From assembly GCA_009840115.1 (NCBI GenBank), contig VXOJ01000067.1, positions 1 to 64,000 on the forward strand: a stretch of 64,000 bases of DNA, in the 5' to 3' direction. Position 1 is the first letter of the stretch, and the number at the start of each line of letters is the position of its first letter. The translations under genes were made by a program, and so were the position numbers. Source of the DNA: Gemmatimonadales bacterium (GTDB taxonomy: Bacteria > Gemmatimonadota > Gemmatimonadetes > Palauibacterales > Palauibacteraceae). Shown piece by piece: positions 29,589-37,722 of this stretch. Under the pieces are notes generated by a model. That model made no database searches. It saw nothing but the letters and a program-made list of their open reading frames with translations, and had not been told where the DNA came from.

Positions 29589-30329
29589 CTAGTCGTGCAT
29601 GTGTTCCAGGTAGACGCGCTCGAGATCCGCGTGGCCGATCTCGTCCGTGCCCAGCTCCGTGACGAGGCTTCCGTAGCGCATGATGCCCACGCGCGTCCCG
29701 GTCTCCTTCGCGCGAAACAGGTCGTGCGTCGCCATGAGCACCGCGACGCCGCCGTGCCTGAGCCGCTCGATCAGGGCCGAGAACTCGTTGGAGGCCTTGG
29801 GGTCGAGACCGGATGTCGGCTCATCGAGCAGAAGGGCGTCGGCTTCCTTGGCCATCGCGATCGCGATCCCAACCTTCTGCCGCATGCCCTTGGAGTACTC
29901 GGACACGCGGCGGTCGACCGCGTCGCGCTCCAGGCCGGCTTCGACGAGGATGTCGGCGAGCCGTTCGCGCCCCAGCGACCCCTTCCCGCCCAGAGCGGCG
30001 AAGTACTCGAGGTTTTCCAGCCCGCTGAGATTGCGGTACAGCATCACCTGTTCCGGGATGTAGGCGAGCCTGTGCTTCGTCTCCCGGTCGTGGGTGGACA
30101 CGTCCATCCCGGACACCAGGGCCTGGCCCCCGGACGGCGACACGAAGCCGAGGAAGAGGTTGATCGTCGTGGTCTTCCCCGCCCCGTTGGGGCCGAGGAG
30201 GCAGTAGACCTCTCCCGGCTCGATGGCCAGGTCGAGGGAATCGAGGGCCTGCGTCGCGCCGTAGCGCTTGCTGAGCCCGCGGGCCTCGAGGAGGGGCGGT
30301 CGCCCCGCACCCGAATCGGCGGTCTGCAT
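29589..30329 (-). CDS. ABC transporter ATP-binding protein (CcmA/ABC-2 class), 246 aa
   Basis: Cytoplasmic ATPase that would drive the ABC-2 permeases downstream. All motifs are present: Walker A GPNGAGKTT (46-54), Q-loop region IPEQVMLYRNLSGLENL, signature YSKGMRQK (145-152; YSKGM replaces LSGGQ, as is normal for this class), Walker B ALLLDEPTSGLD (165-176), and the switch His in MATHD. Its C-terminus is short (ERVYLEHMHD). It is the only ATPase gene in the 9.7-kb array, so it either serves both permease pairs or the second pair uses an ATPase elsewhere. Confidence 0.94.
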   Translation of the reverse strand: MQTADSGAGRPPLLEARGLSKRYGATQALDSLDLAIEPGEVYCLLGPNGAGKTTTINLFLGFVSPSGGQALVSGMDVSTHDRETKHRLAYIPEQVMLYRNLSGLENLEYFAALGGKGSLGRERLADILVEAGLERDAVDRRVSEYSKGMRQKVGIAIAMAKEADALLLDEPTSGLDPKASNEFSALIERLRHGGVAVLMATHDLFRAKETGTRVGIMRYGSLVTELGTDEIGHADLERVYLEHMHD

Positions 30330-30433
30330 GGATCTCCATCTCTCGCGTTTGCCGCGCCGTCACCGGCGCAACGTTCGACAAGTCTTCTGCCGATCACCGG
30401 ATCGGCAGAGCGGCCTTTCGTAACAGCGTTTCG

Positions 30434-30751
30434 CTACAGAGAGATGGGAAGCGGGGGAGCGCGGCTGCGGTGCGGGGAGAGATGGGCGGCCCGGACATTC
30501 AACTGGCGCCCGCGGAGGGCGGGACCCTGCACGAGACTGAGCCCGCTGACGGCCAGCATCCCAGAGGACACCGCGGGACCCGCCTTGTGCGCCAGTTCGC
30601 ATACGGAACACGCCGCCGGGGAATCGCCCGCGTCGTCGTGCGTATGCGAACCCTCCGCGACGCCGACGACGACGAGCGAAAGGCCCACCAGGATTCCGGC
30701 CAGCCGGCGCATCGGGCGCCTGGATCGTCCGGCGTCGACCTGGTTTGCCAT
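30434..30751 (-). CDS. Small secreted protein with HxH and CxxCxxxH motifs (copy 2), 105 aa
   Basis: Paralogue of the protein at 26388. After a basic N-terminus and a hydrophobic export segment (LAGILVGLSLVVVGVAEG) it has GSHTHDDAGDSPAACSVCELAHKAG: the same His-x-His, Cys-x-x-Cys and His spacing. It ends HRSRAPPLPISL, almost as in copy 1. The DNA just beyond both stop codons also looks alike (GCTACxGAGAG). The start at 30751 has GGAAGGGGAG upstream; an internal ATG at 30712 is an alternative. It lies directly before the ATPase gene and probably begins the operon. A periplasmic metal chaperone or sensor is a reasonable guess. Confidence 0.68.
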   Translation of the reverse strand: MANQVDAGRSRRPMRRLAGILVGLSLVVVGVAEGSHTHDDAGDSPAACSVCELAHKAGPAVSSGMLAVSGLSLVQGPALRGRQLNVRAAHLSPHRSRAPPLPISL

Positions 30752-31009
30752 GGCTCCCCTTCCGTCCCGCGAATCGGCGCGCCCGCGCGCCCGAGAGGGG
30801 CCGCGGCGGCGACGCCACGCTACCGGGCAGCCCCTCCGGGGTCAACGGTCTGTAAGCAAGTCCGCGGCCAGACCAACACTTTTGATACGCCTGACCATCG
30901 GTTTTGGCATTGTCGAGAGCCTTTTGTGGCCGTCGGTGCTTTCCTCGTGTGGGCGATCCAGGTCAGGACTGGATCGTAAGACGAAGGCGGAGGGCAGACG
31001 CACGGGGAC

Positions 31010-31996
31010 ATGCGACGACCACGGGCCACGTCATACAAGGTGTTGATCGCGATCTGCTGCACGGCGTGGATCGCGGCGAACGGGCGCTTGTCCGCGCAGG
31101 CGGGCCGGCTGGTGCTGACCGAGTCCGGCAGACACGTAATGCCCGGGCACGTCCTCGTTCGCGGCGGCGCGCTGTCTCCGCGAGGGGATGCCAGCCTGTT
31201 CTGGAGTGGCGATACGGTTTGGATTGCATCGACGCGCCACGCCGAGGCACGCGCCGTGTGCCCCGAGAGGGTCCGCGCGCCGCTCGGAGCGGCCTTCGTG
31301 AGCACCCCGGCGGCGGGAGGAGCACCCGTCATCGAGATCATCGACGGGGGCATGGCAGGGGCGGACGAGCCGCAGATCATCCGCTTCTCCGATGACCAAT
31401 GCCGCGCGATCGCCTGGAGCGGCCCCGACCCGAGCCTGCCCACTGCTCGTGACGCGACCGGCTGGGTGTCCGCCAGCGGGACGGGCCTCGGCGGGCCCAA
31501 CGGCATCCCGACGCCGCGGGCATCGCTCGTGAGGAGAGACGGCACGCCCTTCTCCCCGTCGGGCGTGGACCTGCCGATCGCTTGGTCCGACAGCGCGGCC
31601 ATATCCGTGTCGAGCGGGCCACGCGGCATCATCGTCTCGTCCCGCCACTTTCCGTTCGCATGGTCGGCCGCCGCGGACGGTCGCGACCGCACGGTGGCGG
31701 GGCGTATCCCCGCCAGCAACGAGACTTACTACGCGAGCGACCCGTGGGTCGGCACGGGCGTGTTCACCCTCGACTCCGGCTTCGTCCAGGTGCTGGCCGA
31801 TCTCGCGTCGGACCGGCGTCACCTCGTTTTCTACGACTCATCGGGCGCGTTCAGGCGCCGACGGGTCATCGACGTTCCGTTCGGGATTCTCGACACCGCG
31901 CCGGACCGACGGCAACTGCTGGCCCTCCGCCGGACGGACCGCGTCGAAATCCTCACCTACGAATGGACTTGGCAACCACACCGGGCCAGGAAGTAA
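31010..31996 (+). CDS. Secreted protein of unknown function, possibly beta-propeller, 328 aa
   Basis: Exported protein: VLIAICCTAWIAANGRLSAQA is a signal peptide. The mature chain consists of repeated short strand-turn units such as ASLFWSGDTVWIAS, FSDDQCRAIAWSG, VLADLASDRRHLVFYDSSGAF and LDTAPDRRQLLALRRTDRVEI. That is the look of a beta-propeller, as in the neighbouring six-bladed protein at 32552. No catalytic motif is seen. It opens a plus-strand cluster of secreted proteins read toward 36121. The ATG has GGGG 2-3 bases upstream and no stronger site. Family not identified. Confidence 0.6.
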   Translation: MRRPRATSYKVLIAICCTAWIAANGRLSAQAGRLVLTESGRHVMPGHVLVRGGALSPRGDASLFWSGDTVWIASTRHAEARAVCPERVRAPLGAAFVSTPAAGGAPVIEIIDGGMAGADEPQIIRFSDDQCRAIAWSGPDPSLPTARDATGWVSASGTGLGGPNGIPTPRASLVRRDGTPFSPSGVDLPIAWSDSAAISVSSGPRGIIVSSRHFPFAWSAAADGRDRTVAGRIPASNETYYASDPWVGTGVFTLDSGFVQVLADLASDRRHLVFYDSSGAFRRRRVIDVPFGILDTAPDRRQLLALRRTDRVEILTYEWTWQPHRARK

Positions 31997-32020
31997 GGAC
32001 CCAAACCGAGGAGCGGAAAC

Positions 32021-32458
32021 ATGCTGACGAAGAGGATCTCCAACTGGATGATCGCCGCCGCGATCATCCTCGGCGTCGCGGCCCTGACGCCCAACAACGC
32101 GCAGGCGCAGGATACTGGAATAGATTTCTGCGTAAGCTGTGGCATGTTCTCGGGCGAGTGCGACGAGGGAGGAGGGGGTGTACACGACATCTGCGTCTGG
32201 GGCGAGTGGGGCGGCGTGGAGTGGTGCATTTCGTGGGGCCGCCAGTGGTGCAATCCGCGGATCGGGTTCGACGACGTAGGTGCGGACGGAGCGCTCTTGC
32301 GGGAGCGAACGTTCGCGTCTTCGGCGTCACAGGGGCTTGAGGCACAGGATTCGCCCACGGAGCACGTTCGGGACTGCAGGAGCCGCATTGTGGCGAGGGC
32401 GTACAGTTCCGATGAGGCGGAGGACATGCGTCGCCGGACCGAGTCGATCGTCATCTGA
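32021..32458 (+). CDS. Small secreted Cys/Trp-rich protein, 145 aa
   Basis: Signal peptide to NNAQAQ. The first 45 mature residues are remarkable: FCVSCGMFSGEC, then DICVWGEWGGVEWC and ISWGRQWCN, i.e. six Cys and five Trp. After that comes an ordinary hydrophilic tail (ERTFASSASQGLEAQ to RRRTESIVI). The Cys could make disulfides, bind metal or be modified. A strong ribosome site, GAGGAG, precedes the ATG. Similar short Cys-rich exported proteins beside six-bladed propellers seem typical of this cluster type, but I know no function. It lies 24 bases after the upstream gene, so the two are likely co-transcribed. Confidence 0.7.
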   Translation: MLTKRISNWMIAAAIILGVAALTPNNAQAQDTGIDFCVSCGMFSGECDEGGGGVHDICVWGEWGGVEWCISWGRQWCNPRIGFDDVGADGALLRERTFASSASQGLEAQDSPTEHVRDCRSRIVARAYSSDEAEDMRRRTESIVI

Positions 32459-32474
32459 GGCCGCTCGGGCGTTG

Positions 32475-32521
32475 CCGATGATCGGAGGAAACCGAGGCCC
32501 GGGGCTTCTTCCGATCATCGG
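32475..32521. terminator. Strong 16-bp hairpin between secreted-protein genes
   Basis: CCGATGATCGGAGGAA (32475-32490) pairs with TTCTTCCGATCATCGG (32506-32521) at 15 of 16 positions over a 15-base GC-rich loop. No U-tract follows, so it is not a classic rho-independent terminator. It sits between the Cys/Trp-rich gene and the propeller gene and may halt or stabilise the transcript end. Confidence 0.55.
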
Positions 32522-32551
32522 TGGCTTCGAGTACGGATAGGAGATCGGATC

Positions 32552-33746
32552 ATGATCAAGGCGGTGCTTGCCGTCGGGGCGGCGTTCGCCCTAGCCGCGG
32601 GCCTCCCGGCCCAGGAACGTCGCGACACGCTCGTCGCGGTCTCCCGCCTGGCGGTCCCGGACAGCGTACCCCTCACGTACATAGAGCAGTTGGTCCACGC
32701 CGCGGACGGGTCGATGTTCATGCTCGATGCCCGGACGGAGGGCGTGTTGGCGTTCGGCCCGAACGGTGCGTTCCGGCAGCGAATCGGTCGGCGGGGCGAA
32801 GGTCCGGGCGAATTGCTCTCCCCGTGGCGTCTCGGGATGCTGGGGCGCGACACGTTGTGGGTCGCGGATGCGCGGCGCCGCGTCAATCTCTACGATGCTT
32901 CGACCGGGGAGAGTCTGGAGGACTTCGGCCCGGCCACATGGGATGCCGCGACGGCGGGTGGCGAGATCGTGCGACCGTTCGCGGCGCTGGCGGACCACAG
33001 CATCATGGCGTTCAGATGGGCCGAGAGGGACGTGCTGGCGGAGGTGCTCGCATTTCGCGTCGGGCGCGGGGCCGTTCCGGAAGGCGCTCCGCTTGCGCTT
33101 CTGGACCTTCGGGACCGATCCGTCGCGGCCCGGATACCCACGGGCGACGGCAGTCTGCGGTTGCGCAATCCGTTTTCTCACAGCGATATGATCGCCGTGG
33201 GCCCCGGCGGGCGGCGCATCACGGTCATCCGCCGTCCGAGGCCGGAGGGCTCGCCCGCGTTCTTCGTCGCGGAGCGGCACGACGTGTTGCGAGGTATCGT
33301 GGAACACCGTCCAAGTGTCGTATGAGCCGCGCCCCCTGGATGCCGGCGAGCTCCGGGCGTGGGCGGAAGATCTCGAGGCCGTGGAGCGGGTAGTCGAACT
33401 CGGCGCCTTCCCCAGCCGCTCGGCGGCGGTCGGCGCGGTGATGGAGGCCCTCGACGCGCCCGGCCACCACCCGCCGGTCGAGAATCGTGGGCGGGGCATC
33501 ATCGACGAGGGTGTGATCATGGACCCGAACGGCGACACATGGTTTCAAATGCACGACCCGTCCGGACGATCGAACGAGTGGATCGTCATCTCCGGGGAGG
33601 GTCGTGGGGGCGAGGTGTCGCGCGTGGCGGCCCCCGAGGGCGCCCGGCTGCTCGCCGCGAGCGGAGATCGGGTTTGGGCGGAGGTCCGCGACGCGTTCGA
33701 CGTGCCCGCGGTTCTGGTGCTGCGGGTCCAACGCGCCGGCGGATGA
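32552..33746 (+). pseudogene. Six-bladed beta-propeller secreted protein, frameshifted
   Basis: The first part (32552-33325) has a signal peptide and blades such as FMLDARTEGVLAFGPNGAF, RRGEGPGELLSP and TLWVADARRRVNLYD, then stops soon after AERHDVLRGIVEHRP. The rest of the same protein continues in another frame: VSYEPRPLDAGELRAWAEDL, then MDPNGDTWFQMHD and LLAASGDRVWAEVRDAFDVP, through 33746. A single-base indel around 33285-33312 would join them into one protein of about 397 residues, the usual length of these Gemmatimonadota-style propellers. AGGAG precedes the ATG. It is either a real mutation or a sequencing error; there is no sign of a programmed shift site. Confidence 0.75.
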
Positions 33747-33750
33747 CCGC

Positions 33751-34929
33751 ATGACTCGTTACGCCGGTGTCCGCGCGGCCCTCGCCCCGAGCCTCGCGTT
33801 GGCCCTGCTTGCGCCCATGGTTGCCGCGCAGGAGCCGGGCCCGCGGCTGACGGGGGTTCTCGTGTCGGAGGGCGACGGCGCGCCAGTGGACGGGGCGCTC
33901 GTATCGCTCGACGGTCTCGACGGCGCCGTCGTGTGGGAGACGCTGTCGAACGCCAGCGGCTCGTTCAGCCTGCCGCTGCCGCCTCCGGGCACGTACCGCG
34001 TGCGCGTGTCGCGCATCGGCTACGATTCGTGGACCTCCGGCCCGATCCGCATCGACTCCGCGCAGGTGTCCGAACCCCTTCGCCTCGATATCCCGGTGCG
34101 GGCGGTGCCGCTCCCGGAGTTGATGGTGACGGAGCAGACCGACTGTCCGACGACGCCCGAGGAGCGGCGGCGTGCGTTCGCACTCTACGAGTCCGTCCTC
34201 CCGATCCTGGATTCGATGTCCGCCGCCGACACTCGCGACTCTCTGCTTGTGCGACTGGAACGGCCGATCAGGATCTGGAATCGAGGCAGGTTCCGCCGTG
34301 CACGGGACACTGTCACCGTCATGGTCTCGGAGGCGCTGCCCAACGCGTCGCCGGGACATCTGGAGACGTACGGGTACGGCGACATAGTTGGTGATTCGAT
34401 GACCACCTTCTACGCCCCGGACGGTGCCGCGCTGGCGTCGCCAGGGTTCCTCGCGACGCACTGCCTGAGCACGGCCGAGCCCGAGACCGGGACTGAGGTC
34501 GCGGCCGGGCTGGCGTTCGAGCCGAGGCCCGGCCGGGAGGTTGTCGATGTCAGGGGCGTGCTGTGGATCGACACCGTGGCCAACGAACCGCGGGAACTGG
34601 CGTTCAACTACACCTCGCTGCGGCCGTTCCTCCGGCGATACCTGGTTCCGCCGCTACGGGATTACCACGAGCGTCGCTTACCGGGCCGCCGCGCCAGCGT
34701 TGGCACCATCGGCATCGAGGAGTCTCGTTTCGGGGGGCAACTTCGCTTCGAGCGTGTTGGCGGTGATCGTTGGCTGATCCGCGAGTGGCGGATGCTCAGG
34801 CCACGCCTCGTATCTCGCACTTTCTCGTCCCCGCGCACGGGGACCAACGTCTTGCCCCTCGCAGTGCCCGACGAGTACAGCGGCGAGGTGCTTGCCTTGT
34901 TCCGCAACACCGACCGTTCCCCGCGATGA
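33751..34929 (+). CDS. Secreted protein with N-terminal carboxypeptidase-regulatory-like domain, 392 aa
   Basis: Signal peptide to MVAAQE. Residues about 25-115 form a carboxypeptidase-regulatory-like sandwich: LTGVLVSEGDGAPVDGALVSL, then GSFSLPLPPPGTYRVRVSRIGY. The remaining 270 residues have no recognised motif; a strand-rich stretch (VLWIDTVANEPRELAFNYTSL, GQLRFERVGGDRWLIREWRM) suggests a second beta domain of the kind that often follows this module. Two Cys (TDCPTTPEE and THCLST) could pair. Start ATG 33751 lies 5 bases after the propeller's stop, so it is in the same operon. It is probably periplasmic or anchored at the outer membrane. Function unknown. Confidence 0.75.
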   Translation: MTRYAGVRAALAPSLALALLAPMVAAQEPGPRLTGVLVSEGDGAPVDGALVSLDGLDGAVVWETLSNASGSFSLPLPPPGTYRVRVSRIGYDSWTSGPIRIDSAQVSEPLRLDIPVRAVPLPELMVTEQTDCPTTPEERRRAFALYESVLPILDSMSAADTRDSLLVRLERPIRIWNRGRFRRARDTVTVMVSEALPNASPGHLETYGYGDIVGDSMTTFYAPDGAALASPGFLATHCLSTAEPETGTEVAAGLAFEPRPGREVVDVRGVLWIDTVANEPRELAFNYTSLRPFLRRYLVPPLRDYHERRLPGRRASVGTIGIEESRFGGQLRFERVGGDRWLIREWRMLRPRLVSRTFSSPRTGTNVLPLAVPDEYSGEVLALFRNTDRSPR

Positions 34930-35326
34930 CCGGCGTTGTGGACTCTTCGTATGTAAAGCCACAATGATCGAGACTACCGTCGATGGTTCGGCCATAATCG
35001 CCACTGATAATCGATCTGACAATAGATGAATCTCTTTAGCCAGGAATATTAGTAGTGTCGAGGAACGGAACAGGTCGAAATACAACAATTGACATTTGCC
35101 AGTACAATTGACGCCGAACTCGAGGTTTCTCTGATTTACGCGCCGAGGACGCCATAACAGTCCCGGCATACTGAAAAGCCCCTGGCTCACGCGAAACGCT
35201 TATGACTTCCGAGCTAACCCCACTGTGGCACCATACATCGCTTGTGGAAGACCCCGGCCGATGGCTGATCCTCGATGGGAGGATTGCCCGCCCCGGTCTC
35301 CCTTCTCGGAGTTCGGGGAGGTTCGA
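34930..35326. promoter_or_regulatory. AT-rich regulatory gap with direct repeats
   Basis: This 397-base gap is far richer in A and T than the rest of the window, especially 34960-35115. ACAATTGAC occurs twice, at 35085-35093 and 35104-35112, a 19-base period close to two helical turns. TTGACA at 35089-35094 could be a -35 box, but no well-spaced -10 is clear. The last bases carry GGGGAGG, the ribosome site for the regulator at 35327. The repeats look like a tandem operator, perhaps for that regulator. No ORF is supported here. Confidence 0.5.
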
Positions 35327-36121
35327 ATGATCAACATCGTTGCGGATTCCTCGTACGACGCCGCACCTATCGAGAATGCCGTCGACGGTCCGGCCCGCAT
35401 CGTTACCGATATCGGCTGTCTGGCGGGCGACGACGCCAGCGTCGGATGTCTCATTCTGGGCTGCCACGCGCCGGACTTGGCGCGGTGGATCGAGCCGTTG
35501 GAAAAGATGAAAGATGACTGGCCCGGAGTCCCGGTCATCGTGGTCACGGATCCCGAGCCCGAGGTCGCGCTCCATCTAAGCAGCATCAGGGTGTCCGCGG
35601 TCGTGTGGTTCGAGGATCTCCCGAGCATGCTCCCCTCCGCGATCCGAGCCGCGTGCGGAGAGGATCATGGGCGGCATCTTGCCCGGGACATTGAGGAATC
35701 GACCTTGTCCCCCTCCCTTCGCTCGGCCCTGGCGCACGGCCTGAGGGCGGCCGCTACGGACCGGCCGGTTCGCAGCGTGCAGGAGTTGGCTTGCACCGTT
35801 CGCTGCTCTCACGTCACGCTGTCTCAGGAGTTTCGGAAGAGTGTCGCGGGACGGACGACCCTCGCCCGTTTCCTTCGCGCGCTGGTCATTCTCCGGGCCC
35901 ACGAGCTGAGGTCAGCCGGGCTTGTCTGGGATCGCGTGGCCGGACGTCTGTGGATCTCCCGACCGACGCTCCACCGCCAGTCGATGAGGTGGCCGGGGCG
36001 CACGCTCGGTCAACTGGCAACCACATCCCGCCAACACCTTCTCGCAGAGTTCGTGCGCGACTTTACGCGCCCGCTCCTGGCCGAGCGGACCGGAGCCAAT
36101 CGGCAGGCGAGAACCGGTTAG
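35327..36121 (+). CDS. Transcription regulator: receiver-like N-terminus plus AraC-like HTH, 264 aa
   Basis: Residues 1-115 look like a degenerate response-regulator receiver: alternating strands and helices (INIVADSS, VGCLILGCHAPDLARW, VPVIVVTDPEP, VSAVVWFEDLPSMLPSAI) without a clear phospho-acceptor Asp. Residues about 150-245 form a two-helix-turn-helix unit of AraC type: SVQELACTVRCSHVTLSQEF and a second HTH-like segment with RLWISRPTLHRQSMRW. The start at 35327 is set by GGGGAGG; the frame is open from 35225. The AT-rich gap with direct repeats upstream fits autoregulation. It ends 4 bases into the convergent deaminase gene. It may control the secreted-protein cluster before it. Confidence 0.65.
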   Translation: MINIVADSSYDAAPIENAVDGPARIVTDIGCLAGDDASVGCLILGCHAPDLARWIEPLEKMKDDWPGVPVIVVTDPEPEVALHLSSIRVSAVVWFEDLPSMLPSAIRAACGEDHGRHLARDIEESTLSPSLRSALAHGLRAAATDRPVRSVQELACTVRCSHVTLSQEFRKSVAGRTTLARFLRALVILRAHELRSAGLVWDRVAGRLWISRPTLHRQSMRWPGRTLGQLATTSRQHLLAEFVRDFTRPLLAERTGANRQARTG

Positions 36122-36597
36122 TACGGCATCTTGTCCTGTGTTCGGGTCCAGAGTTCGAAGGCGTCGCGTGCCCGCGGAGAGGGGACCCGCACGAGCGAGA
36201 CGATCCGGCGCTCCTCGGGCGGCAGGGAGAACTCGTCGTAGATGTCCTCGTCGCTGAACCGGATGCGCGCCGCGTCCTCGCGGGTGTTCGCGTAGTAGAC
36301 GCGGCGGATCCGGCTCCAGTAGATCGCGCCCAGGCACATCGGACACGGCTCGCAACTCGTGTAGATCTCGCAGCCGCCGAGATCGAACGTGCCCAGCCGT
36401 TCGCAGGCCTCTCGAATCGCCCGGACTTCGGCGTGGGCGGTGGGATCGTTGTCCAGCGTGACGCGGTTCGTGCCCTCCGCCACGATCTCGCCGTCCTTCA
36501 CCACGACGGCGCCGAACGGCCCGCCGCCCTCCTCCACGCTGCGTTCGGACAGGTCGATGGCCCGCCTCATGAACTCGTCATTCATCACGACATTCAT
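36118..36597 (-). CDS. Cytidine/guanine-type nucleoside deaminase (GuaD-like), 159 aa
   Basis: Zinc deaminase of the CMP/dCMP deaminase superfamily, closest in pattern to guanine deaminase or the TadA-like group. The zinc site is TAHAEVRAIREA (His and catalytic Glu) with EPCPMCLGAIYW (two Cys); GPFGAVVVKDGEIVAEGTN is the typical N-terminal sheet. The C-terminal FELWTRTQDKMPY resembles guanine deaminases, which turn guanine to xanthine. Near a Moco hydroxylase operon such an enzyme often feeds a xanthine dehydrogenase, but the hydroxylase here is a CO dehydrogenase. The start at 36597 is the first ATG; MNDEF at 36585 is an alternative. The frame that continues far upstream is not coding. Confidence 0.88.
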   Translation of the reverse strand: MNVVMNDEFMRRAIDLSERSVEEGGGPFGAVVVKDGEIVAEGTNRVTLDNDPTAHAEVRAIREACERLGTFDLGGCEIYTSCEPCPMCLGAIYWSRIRRVYYANTREDAARIRFSDEDIYDEFSLPPEERRIVSLVRVPSPRARDAFELWTRTQDKMPY

Positions 36598-36723
36598 CAC
36601 GACGCTCGTTTCGTCTGGGCGTATGCGTTCGACGCCCGGAGTCCCCCGCGAATATACTCCTCCCGTCCCGTCCCCGGTTTCTCGGCCGGGGGCCCTCGTC
36701 CCCAAGCCCCGCGGCGTGCGCGA

Positions 36724-37653
36724 TTGACGAACTCGAAGGGTGGCCGTCCCTCCCGGCGTGCGGGCGAGCTCACGGTCGACCTCGGCCTCCTGGGGACGGC
36801 GATCATCTGGGGCATCAACTTCTCGGTCGTGAAGGTCGTCCTGCGGGAACTCGATCCCCTGGCTTTCAACGCCGTGCGCTTCCCGTTCGCGGCACTGGCG
36901 GTCTGGTGCCTCCTCCGCGCCACGGGGCGGCCCGTCCTCCCGCCGCGGAGCGAGTGGCCGCGGATCGCGGGACTCGCGGTGGTGGGCCACGTGATCTTCC
37001 AGGCCACCTTCATCTACGGGATCGACCTGACGCTGACGGGGAACGCCGCCCTGCTCCTCTCCACGAGTCCCGTGTGGGTGCTCCTGATCGCGTCCGCGCT
37101 CGGGCGGGAGCGGTTCAGTCCCGCGATCCTCCTGGGCGTCGTCGCGACGCTCGCCGGCATGGCGATCCTCATCACCGGCGGCACGCAGGAAGTCGGAGGC
37201 GCCGGTCTCGGCGATCTGCTCGTCCTCGGGGCCGCGCTCTCCTGGGCGTCCTTCACCGTCTTCGGACGGCGCATCACGAAGCGCCGCGGGGCGCTGGAGG
37301 TGACGGGGTGGACGCTCTGGGCCGCCCTTCCCGTCATCGTCGGCATGGGGATCCCGAACCTGATGCGCGTCGACTGGAGTTCGATTCCGCCGGGGATCTG
37401 GTTCGCGTCGGCCTACACGGGCGTCTTCGGGATCGCGATCGCCTACCTGCTCTGGTCGCGGGGCATGAAGACGATCGGTCAGAGCCGGACGGCCGTGTAC
37501 CAGAACCTCGTCCCGGTGATCGCGCTGGCGACGGCGTGGATGTGGCTGGGGGAGACGCCCACGCCGCAGCAGTTGGCGGGCGCCGCCGTCATTCTCTCGG
37601 GCGTCGCCGTGGCGCGCGGCCTCGCCGGCCGCCGGCGTCGTCGCGCACCGTGA
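36724..37653 (+). CDS. DMT-superfamily EamA transporter, 309 aa
   Basis: Ten-helix membrane carrier made of two EamA repeats. The first repeat begins LGLLGTAIIWGINFSVVKVVL and LDPLAFNAVRFPFAALAVW. The second begins GDLLVLGAALSWASFTVFGRR and ends AYLLWSRGMKTIGQSRTAVYQNLVPVIALATAWMWLGE, the strongly conserved family end. EamA carriers export amino acids, metabolites or nucleosides; this sequence does not reveal the cargo. No ATG begins the protein. TTG 36724 gives TNSKGGRPSRRAGELTVDLG, a reasonable start, though the ribosome site is poor. It diverges from the deaminase. Confidence 0.88.
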   Translation: MTNSKGGRPSRRAGELTVDLGLLGTAIIWGINFSVVKVVLRELDPLAFNAVRFPFAALAVWCLLRATGRPVLPPRSEWPRIAGLAVVGHVIFQATFIYGIDLTLTGNAALLLSTSPVWVLLIASALGRERFSPAILLGVVATLAGMAILITGGTQEVGGAGLGDLLVLGAALSWASFTVFGRRITKRRGALEVTGWTLWAALPVIVGMGIPNLMRVDWSSIPPGIWFASAYTGVFGIAIAYLLWSRGMKTIGQSRTAVYQNLVPVIALATAWMWLGETPTPQQLAGAAVILSGVAVARGLAGRRRRRAP

Positions 37654-37722
37654 CGTGCGACCGGTTCCGTCGCGGACCGCCGGTCTCGCGACGGTATCCG
37701 GGGGCGGCCTACTTTGAAGGTC

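Noticed and set aside
35791-36723. Upstream extension of the EamA transporter frame
   Set aside because: The frame stays open across the regulator and antisense deaminase, but transporter-like sequence begins only after 36724.
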